DNA of 9,100 nucleotides from Sphingobacteriia bacterium (GTDB taxonomy: Bacteria > Bacteroidota > Bacteroidia > UBA7662), in the NCBI GenBank assembly GCA_009926245.1, contig RFPG01000040.1, forward strand, positions 1 through 9,100. Reading direction: 5' to 3'. The first letter of the stretch is position 1. Each line of letters starts with the position of its first letter. The translations under genes and the position numbers were made by a program. The notes below the pieces were generated by a model. The model searched no databases and was not told where the DNA came from. It was given only the letters and a program-made list of their open reading frames with translations. Below are positions 1 through 7,834 of the stretch, one piece after another.

Positions 1-846
1 CGCGTTTTCAAAGATAGCAGACCTCTCGGACACGACCAAAACCGGGTAGCGTCCCATGAAGACCATTTCATCGGTGGTATGCCTTCGCAACAAATCTCTC
101 AGCCATCCCTTATCGCGGGCGATCATCATGAGACCATCCGCTTTGCTTTGCAGCATCAAATCATTAATTCCAGAACCGGGATTTTCCGCCACCACCATCA
201 GGGGATCTTGATTCGGAAAATGCACCGAAGCCCATTGCAAAAAATACTCCACTTCCACCGAACGATCGGTGCCAACAACCACATACCCCGAACAAATCTG
301 TGATTCCAAGAGACCGGCCATGGATTTAAACCAAGCAATGGCTAATTCATAAAAGGTATCACTCGGATCAATCGCCAACATCCATTTCATCGAATCCTGG
401 CCCGGAACCTTCCATGAACAAGTTTCTGGAATCACCAATACGGGAACATCGACGGAATGCAAAACCGAAACCGCATTGCTTCCCAAAAGATACCTCGTCC
501 AGCCATGGGCCCCTTTGGTACTCATAACAACCAACGAATGAGGCATCTCTTGGCATTGTGCCCTTAACTCCTGAGCAAGATCCATCGGTGTACTCCATGT
601 TTTTACATCCATTTCCTGGGGCACCTGCAGTCGGTCCAAAAAGCTTTTCAGCGATTCCTCGCTTATTCGCAACATTTCGGGATACATCGCCGCAGCTGTT
701 TCGGCATCCTGTAACAATAAACCATAACTATGCACCAAAACAAGGGGTACTTGGCCCAAGGCGGCGTATTCCATTCCCCAGCGGGCTGCATTCAATGAGG
801 ATTCACTAAAATCCACGGGGCAAAGAACTTGTTGGTAGGTTTTCAT
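1..846 (-). CDS. Tandem universal stress protein, C-terminal end cut by window edge
   Basis: The minus-strand frame is open from ATG (846-844) to base 1, giving 282 codons with no stop, so the extreme C-terminus lies outside the window. Tandem UspA proteins of Bacteroidota are about 270-290 residues from memory, so little should be missing. Domain 1 (about residues 1-141) starts MKTYQQVLCPVDFSESS, the usual first beta strand with its D-F-S. It ends with the nucleotide-loop region, GAHG at 112-115 and GSN at 122-124, then VPVLVIPE. Domain 2 (about 154-282) begins KWMLAIDPSD and ends YPVLVVSE, but lacks a G-x-x-G...G-S loop. Nucleotide binding is therefore predicted for domain 1 only. No signal peptide or membrane segment is visible; it should be cytoplasmic. 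Family knowledge suggests a role in stress or starvation survival, with no defined reaction. Its 5' end faces an AT-rich gap shared with the divergent HAD gene. Confidence 0.88.
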   Translation of the reverse strand, partial: MKTYQQVLCPVDFSESSLNAARWGMEYAALGQVPLVLVHSYGLLLQDAETAAAMYPEMLRISEESLKSFLDRLQVPQEMDVKTWSTPMDLAQELRAQCQEMPHSLVVMSTKGAHGWTRYLLGSNAVSVLHSVDVPVLVIPETCSWKVPGQDSMKWMLAIDPSDTFYELAIAWFKSMAGLLESQICSGYVVVGTDRSVEVEYFLQWASVHFPNQDPLMVVAENPGSGINDLMLQSKADGLMMIARDKGWLRDLLRRHTTDEMVFMGRYPVLVVSERSAIFENA

Positions 847-983
847 CGAAAAACGAAGGTTTGTGGGTGCAATAGTGAATGTTATGGGATAAGTATCTAC
901 AATTTCTTATCTTTTAATTCCAATAACAAATAAACAACCCTTCCAATCAATTTAGAGCCCTCCATCGTTAAATCTATTTATAT

Positions 984-1000
984 AAGGTTTTGTGAACCTT
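984..1000. repeat. Short inverted repeat overlapping a promoter -33 box
   Basis: AAGGTT (984-989) is followed by a 5-base spacer and AACCTT (995-1000), a perfect 6-bp dyad. It covers the proposed -33 element (988-992) of the HAD gene promoter. It could be a small operator or a chance dyad in AT-rich DNA. It is too short and too far from the upstream genes to act as a convincing terminator. Confidence 0.3.
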
Positions 1001-1018
1001 TTGGTTTCCTTATCTTTG
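988..1018 (+). promoter_or_regulatory. Bacteroidota-type sigma-A promoter for the HAD gene
   Basis: TTTTG at 988-992 and TATCTTTG at 1011-1018 are separated by 18 bases. They fit the Bacteroidota consensus of a -33 TTTG/TTG element and a -7 TAnnTTTG element (published spacing about 17-23). The -7 box matches fully. Transcription would start near 1023-1026, essentially at the ATG of the HAD gene (1025), so the transcript would be leaderless or nearly so. The site lies in the longest AT-rich gap of the window (847-1024). I did not find an equally good box for the divergent universal stress gene. Confidence 0.55.
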
Positions 1019-1024
1019 AATGAT

Positions 1025-1657
1025 ATGATGCAGATTTCTGGCTTGATTTGGGATTTGGGAGGGCTTTTCATCCAGGTTCATCCGGAGCGCCTACCGAAGG
1101 AGATTTGGGCCCAAGGGTCTGATTTTGAAAAAACGCACCATCTTTTTGAATGCGGTATGTGTTCGGAATTAGCGTTTGAGCAAGCCCTCCAACAATCCAT
1201 GTCCCAAGCCGAACTTACAACCCAAGCCGGTTCAACCGTCGACTTCTGGAATAGCCTATTAGGCCGTTGGAACCTTGAAGACCTCGAACAACTCCAAGGG
1301 TATCGCGACCAATTCACCATGGTCTTGCTTAGCAATACCAATGCATGGCACGAAACAGCCTTCAGGCAATCCCTAAAAGAAGCAGGCGGACAGCCCCTTG
1401 AAACCTATTTTGATCGGGTCGTTTTTTCCCATCAGCACCATATGCGCAAGCCCCAACCTGAATTTTACCAAAAAGCCATCCGAGGCTTGGATTCACCAAC
1501 AGGCGAGGCGATTCCCCATGAGTCTTGGCTGTTTATGGATGACAGCCCCGACAATCTCCTAGGCGCTGCTTCCTTGGGCATCCAAACCTATCTGCACCCA
1601 AGCAATACCTCCCCGCTCAAAACCTTGAAACGATCCCTTGGGGCCTTGCGCACTTAG
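1025..1657 (+). CDS. HAD-superfamily (subfamily IA, YihX-like) phosphatase
   Basis: This is a 210-residue protein with all four HAD motifs in order. Motif I is WDLGGLF, with nucleophile Asp10. Motif II is LLSNTN, with Ser103. Motif III is Lys142 in RKPQPEFY. Motif IV is MDDSPDN, with Asp172/Asp173 as Mg2+ ligands. A helical cap of the C1 type lies between motifs I and II. Asp+2 is Gly12, as in the FDLGGV/FDLGNV group that includes E. coli YihX (alpha-glucose-1-phosphatase), rather than the DxD of classical phosphatases. A sugar-phosphate or other small phosphate ester substrate is likely but not determinable. The frame is open back to a GTG at 992, but that start would put the promoter boxes inside the gene and add residues before the first beta strand. 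ATG 1025 (or the next codon, ATG 1028) is preferred. No Shine-Dalgarno sequence is seen. The stop overlaps that of the convergent pyruvate kinase gene. Confidence 0.88.
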   Translation: MMQISGLIWDLGGLFIQVHPERLPKEIWAQGSDFEKTHHLFECGMCSELAFEQALQQSMSQAELTTQAGSTVDFWNSLLGRWNLEDLEQLQGYRDQFTMVLLSNTNAWHETAFRQSLKEAGGQPLETYFDRVVFSHQHHMRKPQPEFYQKAIRGLDSPTGEAIPHESWLFMDDSPDNLLGAASLGIQTYLHPSNTSPLKTLKRSLGALRT

Positions 1658-3120
1658 TCGATGACCGTCAGCTTGATAAAATTAGCGCGGTGCACGCTGC
1701 GGAGGGGCATCACCCCTGTATTCACCACCGTATCTCCGGACTTTAGCCAACCATTGGCTTTGAGAATGCGGGATACATCCTCGATGGTCTCGTCGGTCGA
1801 AGTCAATTTATCGTAATACAAAGCCTGAACCCCCCATACCAACGAAATCCGCGTCAAAAGATTTTGGTTGGGCGTGAAGATGATAATCCCTGACTTGGGT
1901 CGGTAGGACGATACCTGAAAGGCCGTATAACCGGACTTGGTAAAGCCAACAATGGCCTGAGCATCCACCCGGTAGGCCGCCCTGGATGCCAAATAACACA
2001 GCTGATCTGATATGAAGGTCGAAGAATCCTGGGAAATACGATGTTCTCTGTAATAAATCTCGGACTGCGCTTCGACTGCCCCAATGATTCGAACCATGTA
2101 TTCCACCACCTGGGCAGGGTGCGAGCCCATGGAGGTTTCTCCCGAAAGCATCAATGCATCCGCCCCGTCCAATACAGCATTGGCCACATCGTTGGCTTCG
2201 GCTCTGGTGGGCATAAAATTGGTGATCATGGACTCCATCATTTGGGTTGCCACCACCACCGGCTTGCAGAGATCCATGCAAAGCCTCACAATGCGCTTTT
2301 GGATTAACGGCAATTGTTCAATAGGAAACTCAACGCCCAGGTCCCCTCTAGCAATCATCACCGCATCGGATGCGGCGACGATGTTTTCCAAGTCAGCGAC
2401 GGCGGACGGTTTTTCAATTTTTGACATCACCGGAATATCCTGTCCCTTGGCCCGAATTTCTTTGCGTAGGGCTTCGACGTCCGTGGCTTTGCGGACAAAC
2501 GAAAGGGCCACCCAATCCAGACGATGTTCCAAGATGAATTCCAAGTCCTTCCGGTCTTTTTCGGTAAGGCTGGGTAGAGCCACTTCGGTATCGGGCAGGT
2601 TCACACCCTTGCGCGACGTGAGCAAACCTCCAGAGATAACCTCCATTTCAATCCGATCCCGGGCATTGCTGGACAATGCCTTGAACTTGAGTTTGCCATC
2701 GTCCAATAACAACAAATCGCCCGGACGGATATCCATGGGGAGCTGACTGTAATTGATGTAGATTTCTTCCTTGGAACCGGTCACCGGGGTGGTCACCATG
2801 GTCAGACGATCCCCGGGCTCAAAAAGAACACCCCCCTGGGGCATTTCACCAATCCGAATCTTGGGACCCTGCAAATCCCCCAGGATTCCGACCGATGTTC
2901 CTAGCTCTTTGTTCAAATCCCGGATATCTTGGATGGCCTGGGTCAACAAGGAATAATCGGCATGTGAAAAATTAAGGCGCATGACATTGGCGCCGGCAAG
3001 AATCAATTCGCGGAGGGTCTTTTTGTCAAAACTTGCCGGACCCAGGGTGGTAATGATTTTGGTTTTCTTGGAAGCCGGACTTACAAGATGCGATGGGTTA
3101 GGGTTTGGGGGGGTTGCCAT
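1654..3120 (-). CDS. pyk: Pyruvate kinase
   Basis: Pyruvate kinase makes pyruvate and ATP from phosphoenolpyruvate and ADP in the last step of glycolysis. The 488 residues match the usual 470-490 length. Domain A opens with KTKIITTLGPAS (19-30) and NFSH (50-53), including Arg48 for substrate binding. Domain B spans about 85-180. The active-site stretch is SKIEKP (233-238) with catalytic Lys234 and metal ligand Glu236. ARGDLG follows with metal ligand Asp260, then ATQMMESM with Thr292. The C-terminal regulatory domain runs from about 370 to 488. Position 87 is Lys in GPKIR, the site equivalent to rabbit muscle Glu117. Lys there is associated with K+-independent enzymes, as in E. coli PykA. Start ATG 3120 follows the IPExxxVDY gene by 78 bases on the same strand, so the two are probably co-transcribed. 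The first ~17 residues (Pro/Ser/Asn-rich) are not conserved in the family. Confidence 0.98.
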   Translation of the reverse strand: MATPPNPNPSHLVSPASKKTKIITTLGPASFDKKTLRELILAGANVMRLNFSHADYSLLTQAIQDIRDLNKELGTSVGILGDLQGPKIRIGEMPQGGVLFEPGDRLTMVTTPVTGSKEEIYINYSQLPMDIRPGDLLLLDDGKLKFKALSSNARDRIEMEVISGGLLTSRKGVNLPDTEVALPSLTEKDRKDLEFILEHRLDWVALSFVRKATDVEALRKEIRAKGQDIPVMSKIEKPSAVADLENIVAASDAVMIARGDLGVEFPIEQLPLIQKRIVRLCMDLCKPVVVATQMMESMITNFMPTRAEANDVANAVLDGADALMLSGETSMGSHPAQVVEYMVRIIGAVEAQSEIYYREHRISQDSSTFISDQLCYLASRAAYRVDAQAIVGFTKSGYTAFQVSSYRPKSGIIIFTPNQNLLTRISLVWGVQALYYDKLTSTDETIEDVSRILKANGWLKSGDTVVNTGVMPLRSVHRANFIKLTVID

Positions 3121-3198
3121 TCGAGGGTAGATTGCCTAGGTGAAAGTAGACTTTAAAAATTGGTGCGCAAGGTACGAAAAGGTGGGATGCTCTGGGGT

Positions 3199-3666
3199 TC
3201 AATGGAGGTCAGAATCCGAATGATGCCGACCCAAGGGGTCAAACCGCAGGGGCTCCAAGGCTTTGGGACTCAAAACAGATCGGAGGTCGGCGACCAAGTC
3301 CACCCCGGCAATCGAAGCCAATCGAAGCCGGGGATCATCGGTCCCCCACAACTCCAAAGCCTCCGCCGGCCAGGTCAGAATATAGTCCATACCACCAACC
3401 CGGGGCAAAAGGAGCCCTAGGGAACCACGATTGCTGACCATGCAAAGGGGCAAACCGTGGAGTTCGAGGTCCTGAAAAAAGAGCTGAAAGGCCGAAATTT
3501 CGCCTTGAGGTTCCAAGGCCCATTCGACATCCTGGCGACTTCGGGCCAAATTCCAGTTCAAATTCTGGTTCAGCAATGCAGCCAAAACATAGGGAGGAAG
3601 GGTGGATGCAAGGCCCCAAACGGCCAATTCAGCCCCTTCCGTCAACTTATGTACCTTTTTGGCCAC
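3199..3666 (-). CDS. IPExxxVDY-family protein, function unknown
   Basis: This small cytoplasmic protein (155 residues from GTG 3666) looks like a divergent member of the Bacteroidota-specific IPExxxVDY family, which has no known function. The hallmarks are the opening [20 protein letters not shown], where family members have a charged strand followed by LIGLAS. An L-N-x-x-L-N-W-N-L segment (32-40) follows, then a FQLFF strand, and a signature segment LPRVGGMDY (87-95) in place of IPExxxVDY. Only Pro, Asp and Tyr of the signature are kept. The frame is open upstream to a TTG at 3705. GTG 3666 is preferred because residues after it align with family N-termini and the extra 13 do not. A TATTTTTG box on this strand (3677-3670) sits only three bases before the GTG and has no well-spaced -33 element, so I do not rely on it. 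The neighbours, pyk downstream and acpP-fabF-rnc divergent, match the usual setting of this family as I remember it, which supports the call. Confidence 0.8.
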   Translation of the reverse strand: MAKKVHKLTEGAELAVWGLASTLPPYVLAALLNQNLNWNLARSRQDVEWALEPQGEISAFQLFFQDLELHGLPLCMVSNRGSLGLLLPRVGGMDYILTWPAEALELWGTDDPRLRLASIAGVDLVADLRSVLSPKALEPLRFDPLGRHHSDSDLH

Positions 3667-3761
3667 CCCCAAAAATACACTTGGATTTCTGGCACCGTGG
3701 AACAACGATGCATCACCTCAAATTCCTTGTAATATTGCGGTTCAAATTAACCCAGAACAAC
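3667..3761. promoter_or_regulatory. Divergent intergenic region between IPExxxVDY-pyk and acpP-fabF
   Basis: These 95 bases must hold the promoters of two divergent units. On the plus strand TAATATTG (3730-3737) matches the TAnnTTTG -7 consensus except at one position, about 25 bases before the acpP start, but no TTG lies at the expected -33 distance. The placement is tentative. Confidence 0.3.
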
Positions 3762-3998
3762 ATGTCTGATATTGCCAGTAAAGTCCGTTCCATCATCGTA
3801 GACAAATTGGGAGTGGACGAAAACGAAGTAACGCCGGAAGCGAGCTTTACCAACGACCTTGGAGCCGATTCTCTGGACACCGTTGAGCTCATTATGGAAT
3901 TCGAAAAAGAATTCAACCTCTCCATTCCAGACGACCAAGCCGAGAACATTCAGACCGTCGGCCAGGCCATCACCTACCTGGAGGCCAACGCCAAGTAA
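3762..3998 (+). CDS. acpP: Acyl carrier protein
   Basis: ACP carries growing acyl chains as thioesters on a 4'-phosphopantetheine arm for type II fatty acid synthesis. It also supplies acyl groups for phospholipid and lipid A synthesis. The 78-residue acidic protein has the helical-bundle pattern and the DSL motif in [15 protein letters not shown], with Ser37 as the attachment site for the prosthetic group. This is the standard length, so ATG 3762 is the start. The same frame is open to 3576, but that extension falls across the divergent IPExxxVDY gene and has no ACP homology. The start is preceded by A-rich CAGAACAAC without a Shine-Dalgarno sequence, as is usual in Bacteroidota. fabF follows after 32 bases, the classical acpP-fabF pairing. 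Confidence 0.98.
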   Translation: MSDIASKVRSIIVDKLGVDENEVTPEASFTNDLGADSLDTVELIMEFEKEFNLSIPDDQAENIQTVGQAITYLEANAK

Positions 3999-4030
3999 TT
4001 GACCCTGGGGCCATTCGCCCTGTTTTCATC

Positions 4031-5278
4031 ATGCGCAGAGTCGTCGTCACCGGCCTAGGGGCCCTAACGCCTTTGGGCAATACCGTTCAGGAATATTGGG
4101 AAGGCCTTGTGGCAGGTCGCAGCGGTGCTGCGCCTATCACCAAATTTGATGCCTCCCTGTTTCGGACTCGGTTTGCGGCTGAGGTCAAGGGTTTCGACCC
4201 CGAAAACCATATGGACCGCAAAGAGGCCCGCAAAATGGACCCCTACACCCATTATGCCATGGTCACGGCAGAAGAGGCGTTCAAGGATGCCGGTTTGGAG
4301 GGTCTAGCACTCAACGGGGAAAGAGCAGGTGTTATCTGGGGTTCCGGCATTGGGGGGATGTACACGGTCTATCACGAATTCAAAGCTTTTTTTGAAGGAG
4401 ATGGTACGCCGAAGTTCAATCCCTTTTTTGTCCCCAAAATGATTTCGGACATCGCCGCCGGGCTCTTGTCCATTCGATACGGTTTTCACGGCCCCAATTA
4501 CACCACGGTTTCGGCCTGTGCCTCCTCGAACAACGCCATTATTGACGCCTTTAACTACATCCGCTGGGGGGTCGCCGATCTATTCATCACCGGAGGCTCC
4601 GAGGCAGCCATCAATGAACCAGGCGTTGCCGGTTTCAACGCCATGAAGGCCCTTTCGGAACGAAACGACGACCCCAGCACCGCCAGCCGGCCCTTTGATT
4701 TGGATCGAGACGGCTTTGTTCTGGGAGAAGGAGGGGGGGCTTTGATCTTGGAATCCCTGGACCATGCTTTGGCAAGGGGCGCACGTATTTATGCTGAGAT
4801 TGCGGGTGCCGGCCTATCTGCCGATGCCCACCATATCACCGCCCCGCACCCCGAAGGCCTGGGTGCGACCTTGGTCATGAAAAACGCCTTGCGGGACAGC
4901 GGTTTGGGGCCTGCAGATATTGACTACATCAATGTTCACGGCACCTCCACCCCCCTCGGGGATCTTTCCGAAATCAAGGCCATCCAAAATGTCTTTGGCC
5001 AGGATGCCTACCAACTGAATGTTTCCTCGACCAAATCCATGACCGGTCACCTCCTAGGAGCGGCCGGGGCCGTCGAGGCCATTGCCTCCATCAAAGCCAT
5101 CTGCGAAGGAATCATTCCGCCTACCATCAACCATTTTACCGACGACCCCGCCTTTGATCCAGGCATCAACTTGACCTTCAACCAAGCCCAGAACCGCACA
5201 GTCCGCGCCGCTCTGAGCAACACCTTTGGTTTTGGTGGTCACAACACCTCGGTCGTCTTCAAAGCTTACCGGGCTTAA
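4031..5278 (+). CDS. fabF: 3-oxoacyl-ACP synthase II (KAS II)
   Basis: FabF condenses malonyl-ACP with acyl-ACP, releasing CO2, in the elongation cycle of fatty acid synthesis. The 415-residue length is typical. The catalytic set falls at the same numbers as in E. coli FabF: nucleophile Cys163 in VSACASS, His303 in NVHGTSTP, Lys335 in STKSMTGH and His340 in the same segment. The C-terminal GFGGHN loop is present. The N-terminus MRRVVVTGLGALTPLGN is that expected for FabF, supporting ATG 4031. The gene sits directly after acpP, its substrate carrier, and its TAA overlaps the ATG of rnc by one base (TAATG at 5276-5280). This suggests coupled translation of fabF and rnc. Confidence 0.98.
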   Translation: MRRVVVTGLGALTPLGNTVQEYWEGLVAGRSGAAPITKFDASLFRTRFAAEVKGFDPENHMDRKEARKMDPYTHYAMVTAEEAFKDAGLEGLALNGERAGVIWGSGIGGMYTVYHEFKAFFEGDGTPKFNPFFVPKMISDIAAGLLSIRYGFHGPNYTTVSACASSNNAIIDAFNYIRWGVADLFITGGSEAAINEPGVAGFNAMKALSERNDDPSTASRPFDLDRDGFVLGEGGGALILESLDHALARGARIYAEIAGAGLSADAHHITAPHPEGLGATLVMKNALRDSGLGPADIDYINVHGTSTPLGDLSEIKAIQNVFGQDAYQLNVSSTKSMTGHLLGAAGAVEAIASIKAICEGIIPPTINHFTDDPAFDPGINLTFNQAQNRTVRAALSNTFGFGGHNTSVVFKAYRA

Positions 5279-6066
5279 TGCCTTTGCTTTCCCGACTTTT
5301 TGCATCCGGCAATCCTCGCAAGGAACTCCAAAAGCGTCTTCGCACCCTGACCGGCCTGCGCATTCGCAATGCAAGCCTCTACGAATTGGCTTTTACCCAT
5401 CCTTTGGTACACGGCCAAAAGACCCTGAGTTTCCACAGCACCAACCAACGCCTTGAATTTTTGGGCGATGCAGTACTAGACCTGGTGGTTGCGGATTATT
5501 TGTTTCGAAAATTCCCCTTCAAACAAGAAGGTTTTTTGACCGAAATGCGTTCCAAAGTCGTCAACGGGGAGTTTCTGGACCGACTGGGTCGGCAATTGGG
5601 CCTGGATGCCATCCTCAAAGAGACCTCCATTCGGCTCTCCGAAGATCCAGAGCATGCCCAAAAAAGCAAGCACCTGGACCGGCAATTGAACAGCAAAGGT
5701 TCGGTAGCAGACGCCTTTGAGGCCTTTGTTGGCGCTCTGTACTTGGATATTGGATTGATTGCCACAAGGCGCTGGATCGAAAACGCTATCCTGGACCACA
5801 GCATAGATTGGGAAGAGCTTGAACAAAGCGGGATCAACCCCAAAAGCCGACTGCTGGAATGGGCCCAAAAACACAGGGCCAAGTACCGCATGGACTGCGA
5901 TGAATCCGAAACCTCCAACAACGGAGGCAAAGCCACCCTCTACACCATCACCCTCTGGGTCAACGGCCAAGCGGTCGCCACAGCCCAAAATTTTAACAAA
6001 CGCAAAGCCGAGCAAGAAGCAGCCTCCTTGTTTTTTGAACAAAGAGGCCAAAACGAAGGCCCTTAG
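5278..6066 (+). CDS. rnc: Ribonuclease III
   Basis: RNase III cleaves double-stranded RNA, including rRNA precursors, and needs Mg2+. The protein has 262 residues. The catalytic domain (about 15-175) has the signature NQRLEFLGDAVLD (56-68), with Glu60 and Asp64. Glu84 and the ADAFEAF segment with Asp145 and Glu148 follow. These correspond to E. coli Glu41, Asp45, Glu65, Asp114 and Glu117. E. coli Glu38 is replaced by Gln57, which the family signature allows. The double-stranded RNA-binding domain (about 187-256) begins NPKSRLLEWAQ and ends with the RNA-contacting FNKRKAEQEAA. The N-terminal ~15 residues are an extension relative to E. coli. The start overlaps the fabF stop by one base. acpP-fabF-rnc linkage is common in bacteria. 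Confidence 0.97.
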   Translation: MPLLSRLFASGNPRKELQKRLRTLTGLRIRNASLYELAFTHPLVHGQKTLSFHSTNQRLEFLGDAVLDLVVADYLFRKFPFKQEGFLTEMRSKVVNGEFLDRLGRQLGLDAILKETSIRLSEDPEHAQKSKHLDRQLNSKGSVADAFEAFVGALYLDIGLIATRRWIENAILDHSIDWEELEQSGINPKSRLLEWAQKHRAKYRMDCDESETSNNGGKATLYTITLWVNGQAVATAQNFNKRKAEQEAASLFFEQRGQNEGP

Positions 6067-6090
6067 GAAATAGCTTTAAGCTTTCTAAAC

Positions 6091-7833
6091 ATGCGCCCCT
6101 TCACCCCTGATGCCGCTCCTGCCAAAGCTTGGATTTTTCCAGAAGGCGAATCACCCGAGGTGAGGGACGCCTTGGCCGAAGCCCTGGGCATGGACCCATT
6201 CCTGGTTCAATTGCTTGTTCAACGCGGGATTCGGACTTTTGATGAAAGCAAGGCTTTTTTTCGGCCGAATTGGAACGATTTAGGGGATCCATTCTTGATG
6301 AAAGGCATGGACAAGGCCCTGGAAACCATGGCCGAGTGCATTGATAACGGAGAGCGAATTTTGCTTTACGGTGACTACGATGTCGACGGAACCACGTCGG
6401 TCGCTTTGTGTTACCGTTTTTTGCGCAAGTACTGTGCCGATATCGGATACTACATCCCCGATCGGCGCAGCGAAGGCTACGGTCTTTCCCAAAAAGGCCT
6501 CGATTGGGCCGTTCAAAACGGATTCCGCTGTATTGTCACTTTGGACTGCGGAACCACCGCCTTTGAACAGGTTGACTACGCCAACACCCTTGGCCTCAAG
6601 GTCATCATCACGGACCATCACAAACCCTCCGATCGATTACCCAAGGCCCATGCCATCCTCAACCCCCTTCAACCGGGCTGTCCCTATGCCTTCAAGGACC
6701 TGAGCGGTTGCGGTGTGGCCTTCAAATTTCTGGTGGCCCTCTGCCATCGTTTTGAGTGGCCGATGTCGGAACTCTTGGATCAATTGGAATTGGTGGCGAT
6801 TAGCATCGCCGCCGATATGGTCCCTTTGACAGGGGAGAACCGGGTTCTGACGCATTACGGTCTCCAAAAGTTAAATAACAACCCATCCATCGGCATACGG
6901 ACAATGTTGCAACATTACAAAAACCGAAAGCCATCCCTTGACCTCGGCGATGTGATTTTTGGTCTTGCACCTCGAATTAACGCAGCCGGCCGCATGGGCG
7001 ATGCTCGCCTGGCGGTTCAACTACTGGTCAGCGAGGATCCAGAAGAATGCGCTCGTTTAGCGGCTGAAATCGAAAATAGCAACCTGGATCGCCGCGACAC
7101 CGATACCGAAATAACCCGGATTGCGATTGATCAGGCGTTGACGATGCACCAATCCGAGAACAAAATGACCACGGTGGTCTGTGGCAGCGAATGGCACAAA
7201 GGTGTGATTGGGATTGTGGCATCGCGTTTGGTGGAGCGCTTTTACAAACCGACCGTGGTTTTTTGCTTGGAGGGTGATAAAATGACCGGTTCCGCCCGTT
7301 CCGTTCAAGGTTTTGATTTGTACAACGCCCTGCAACAATGCGCTGATACCATCGAACAATTCGGGGGCCATAAATTCGCGGCAGGCCTGACCCTGAAGGC
7401 ATCGGCCTACGAGGATTTCTGCCAACGTTTTGAAGAAGCCGTCGCCGCAACGCTGGAACCTTGGCAACAAAGACCTTCGCTGCCTATTGATCTCGAAATG
7501 CCTTTGGAAGTCATTACCCCCAAGTTCTTTCGAATTCTAAAACAATTCGCGCCCTTTGGACAAGGCAACCGACAACCGGTCTTTTGTTCCCGGGGTGTCT
7601 ATGCTTCCCCCGGGTCGCCCCGCATTGTTGGTCAAAATCACCTGAGCCTAAGCCTGCAACAAAAGGACGGACGGACATCCCTCCCGGCCATTGCTTTTGG
7701 GCAGGCAGCCCTGCTACCCCTCTTGGCCAAGGGCTTACCCTTTGACATCGCCTACAGCCTGGACGAAAACTTTTACAGGGGCCAATCCGATATGCAATTA
7801 CGAATCATCGATCTTCGACCTTGTGGTGTATAA
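6091..7833 (+). CDS. recJ: Single-stranded-DNA-specific exonuclease RecJ
   Basis: RecJ degrades single-stranded DNA 5' to 3' in recombinational, mismatch and base-excision repair. This 580-residue protein is of normal length. The DHH phosphoesterase core shows motif [12 protein letters not shown] (metal-binding Asp95, Asp97, Asp99), motif II TLDCG (Asp152), motif III TDHHKP (Asp175, His176, His177) and the SGCGVAFKF segment. [13 protein letters not shown] follows. The DHHA1 domain carries [11 protein letters not shown]. The C-terminal OB-fold domain includes [16 protein letters not shown] 6091 follows the rnc stop by 24 bases without a Shine-Dalgarno sequence. One base separates its stop from the lptB ATG. 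It is probably part of the same transcript as its neighbours, though it has no functional link to them that I can see. Confidence 0.97.
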   Translation: MRPFTPDAAPAKAWIFPEGESPEVRDALAEALGMDPFLVQLLVQRGIRTFDESKAFFRPNWNDLGDPFLMKGMDKALETMAECIDNGERILLYGDYDVDGTTSVALCYRFLRKYCADIGYYIPDRRSEGYGLSQKGLDWAVQNGFRCIVTLDCGTTAFEQVDYANTLGLKVIITDHHKPSDRLPKAHAILNPLQPGCPYAFKDLSGCGVAFKFLVALCHRFEWPMSELLDQLELVAISIAADMVPLTGENRVLTHYGLQKLNNNPSIGIRTMLQHYKNRKPSLDLGDVIFGLAPRINAAGRMGDARLAVQLLVSEDPEECARLAAEIENSNLDRRDTDTEITRIAIDQALTMHQSENKMTTVVCGSEWHKGVIGIVASRLVERFYKPTVVFCLEGDKMTGSARSVQGFDLYNALQQCADTIEQFGGHKFAAGLTLKASAYEDFCQRFEEAVAATLEPWQQRPSLPIDLEMPLEVITPKFFRILKQFAPFGQGNRQPVFCSRGVYASPGSPRIVGQNHLSLSLQQKDGRTSLPAIAFGQAALLPLLAKGLPFDIAYSLDENFYRGQSDMQLRIIDLRPCGV

Positions 7834-7834
7834 A

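Noticed and set aside
992..1024. GTG start for the HAD gene eleven codons upstream
   Set aside because: HAD proteins begin a few residues before motif I, and the -7 promoter box lies within this stretch.
2084..2746. A 220-residue open frame on the plus strand opposite pyk
   Set aside because: It is antisense to conserved pyruvate kinase coding sequence, and its Ser/Arg-rich content looks like a shadow frame.
3576..3761. A 62-residue N-terminal extension of acyl carrier protein
   Set aside because: ACP of 78 residues is complete from ATG 3762. The extension overlaps the divergent IPExxxVDY gene and has no ACP-like features.
5476..6051. A 191-residue open frame on the minus strand opposite rnc
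   Set aside because: It is a shadow of the strongly supported rnc gene and shows no recognisable family features.
6070..6085. Repeated AGCTTT copies between rnc and recJ as a terminator or regulatory repeat
   Set aside because: Two short copies in a 24-base gap form no stable GC-containing stem and have no T-run after a hairpin. This looks like chance.
7691..7834. A 48-residue N-terminal extension of LptB
   Set aside because: It lies wholly inside the recJ 3' end in another frame, and LptB is complete from ATG 7835.
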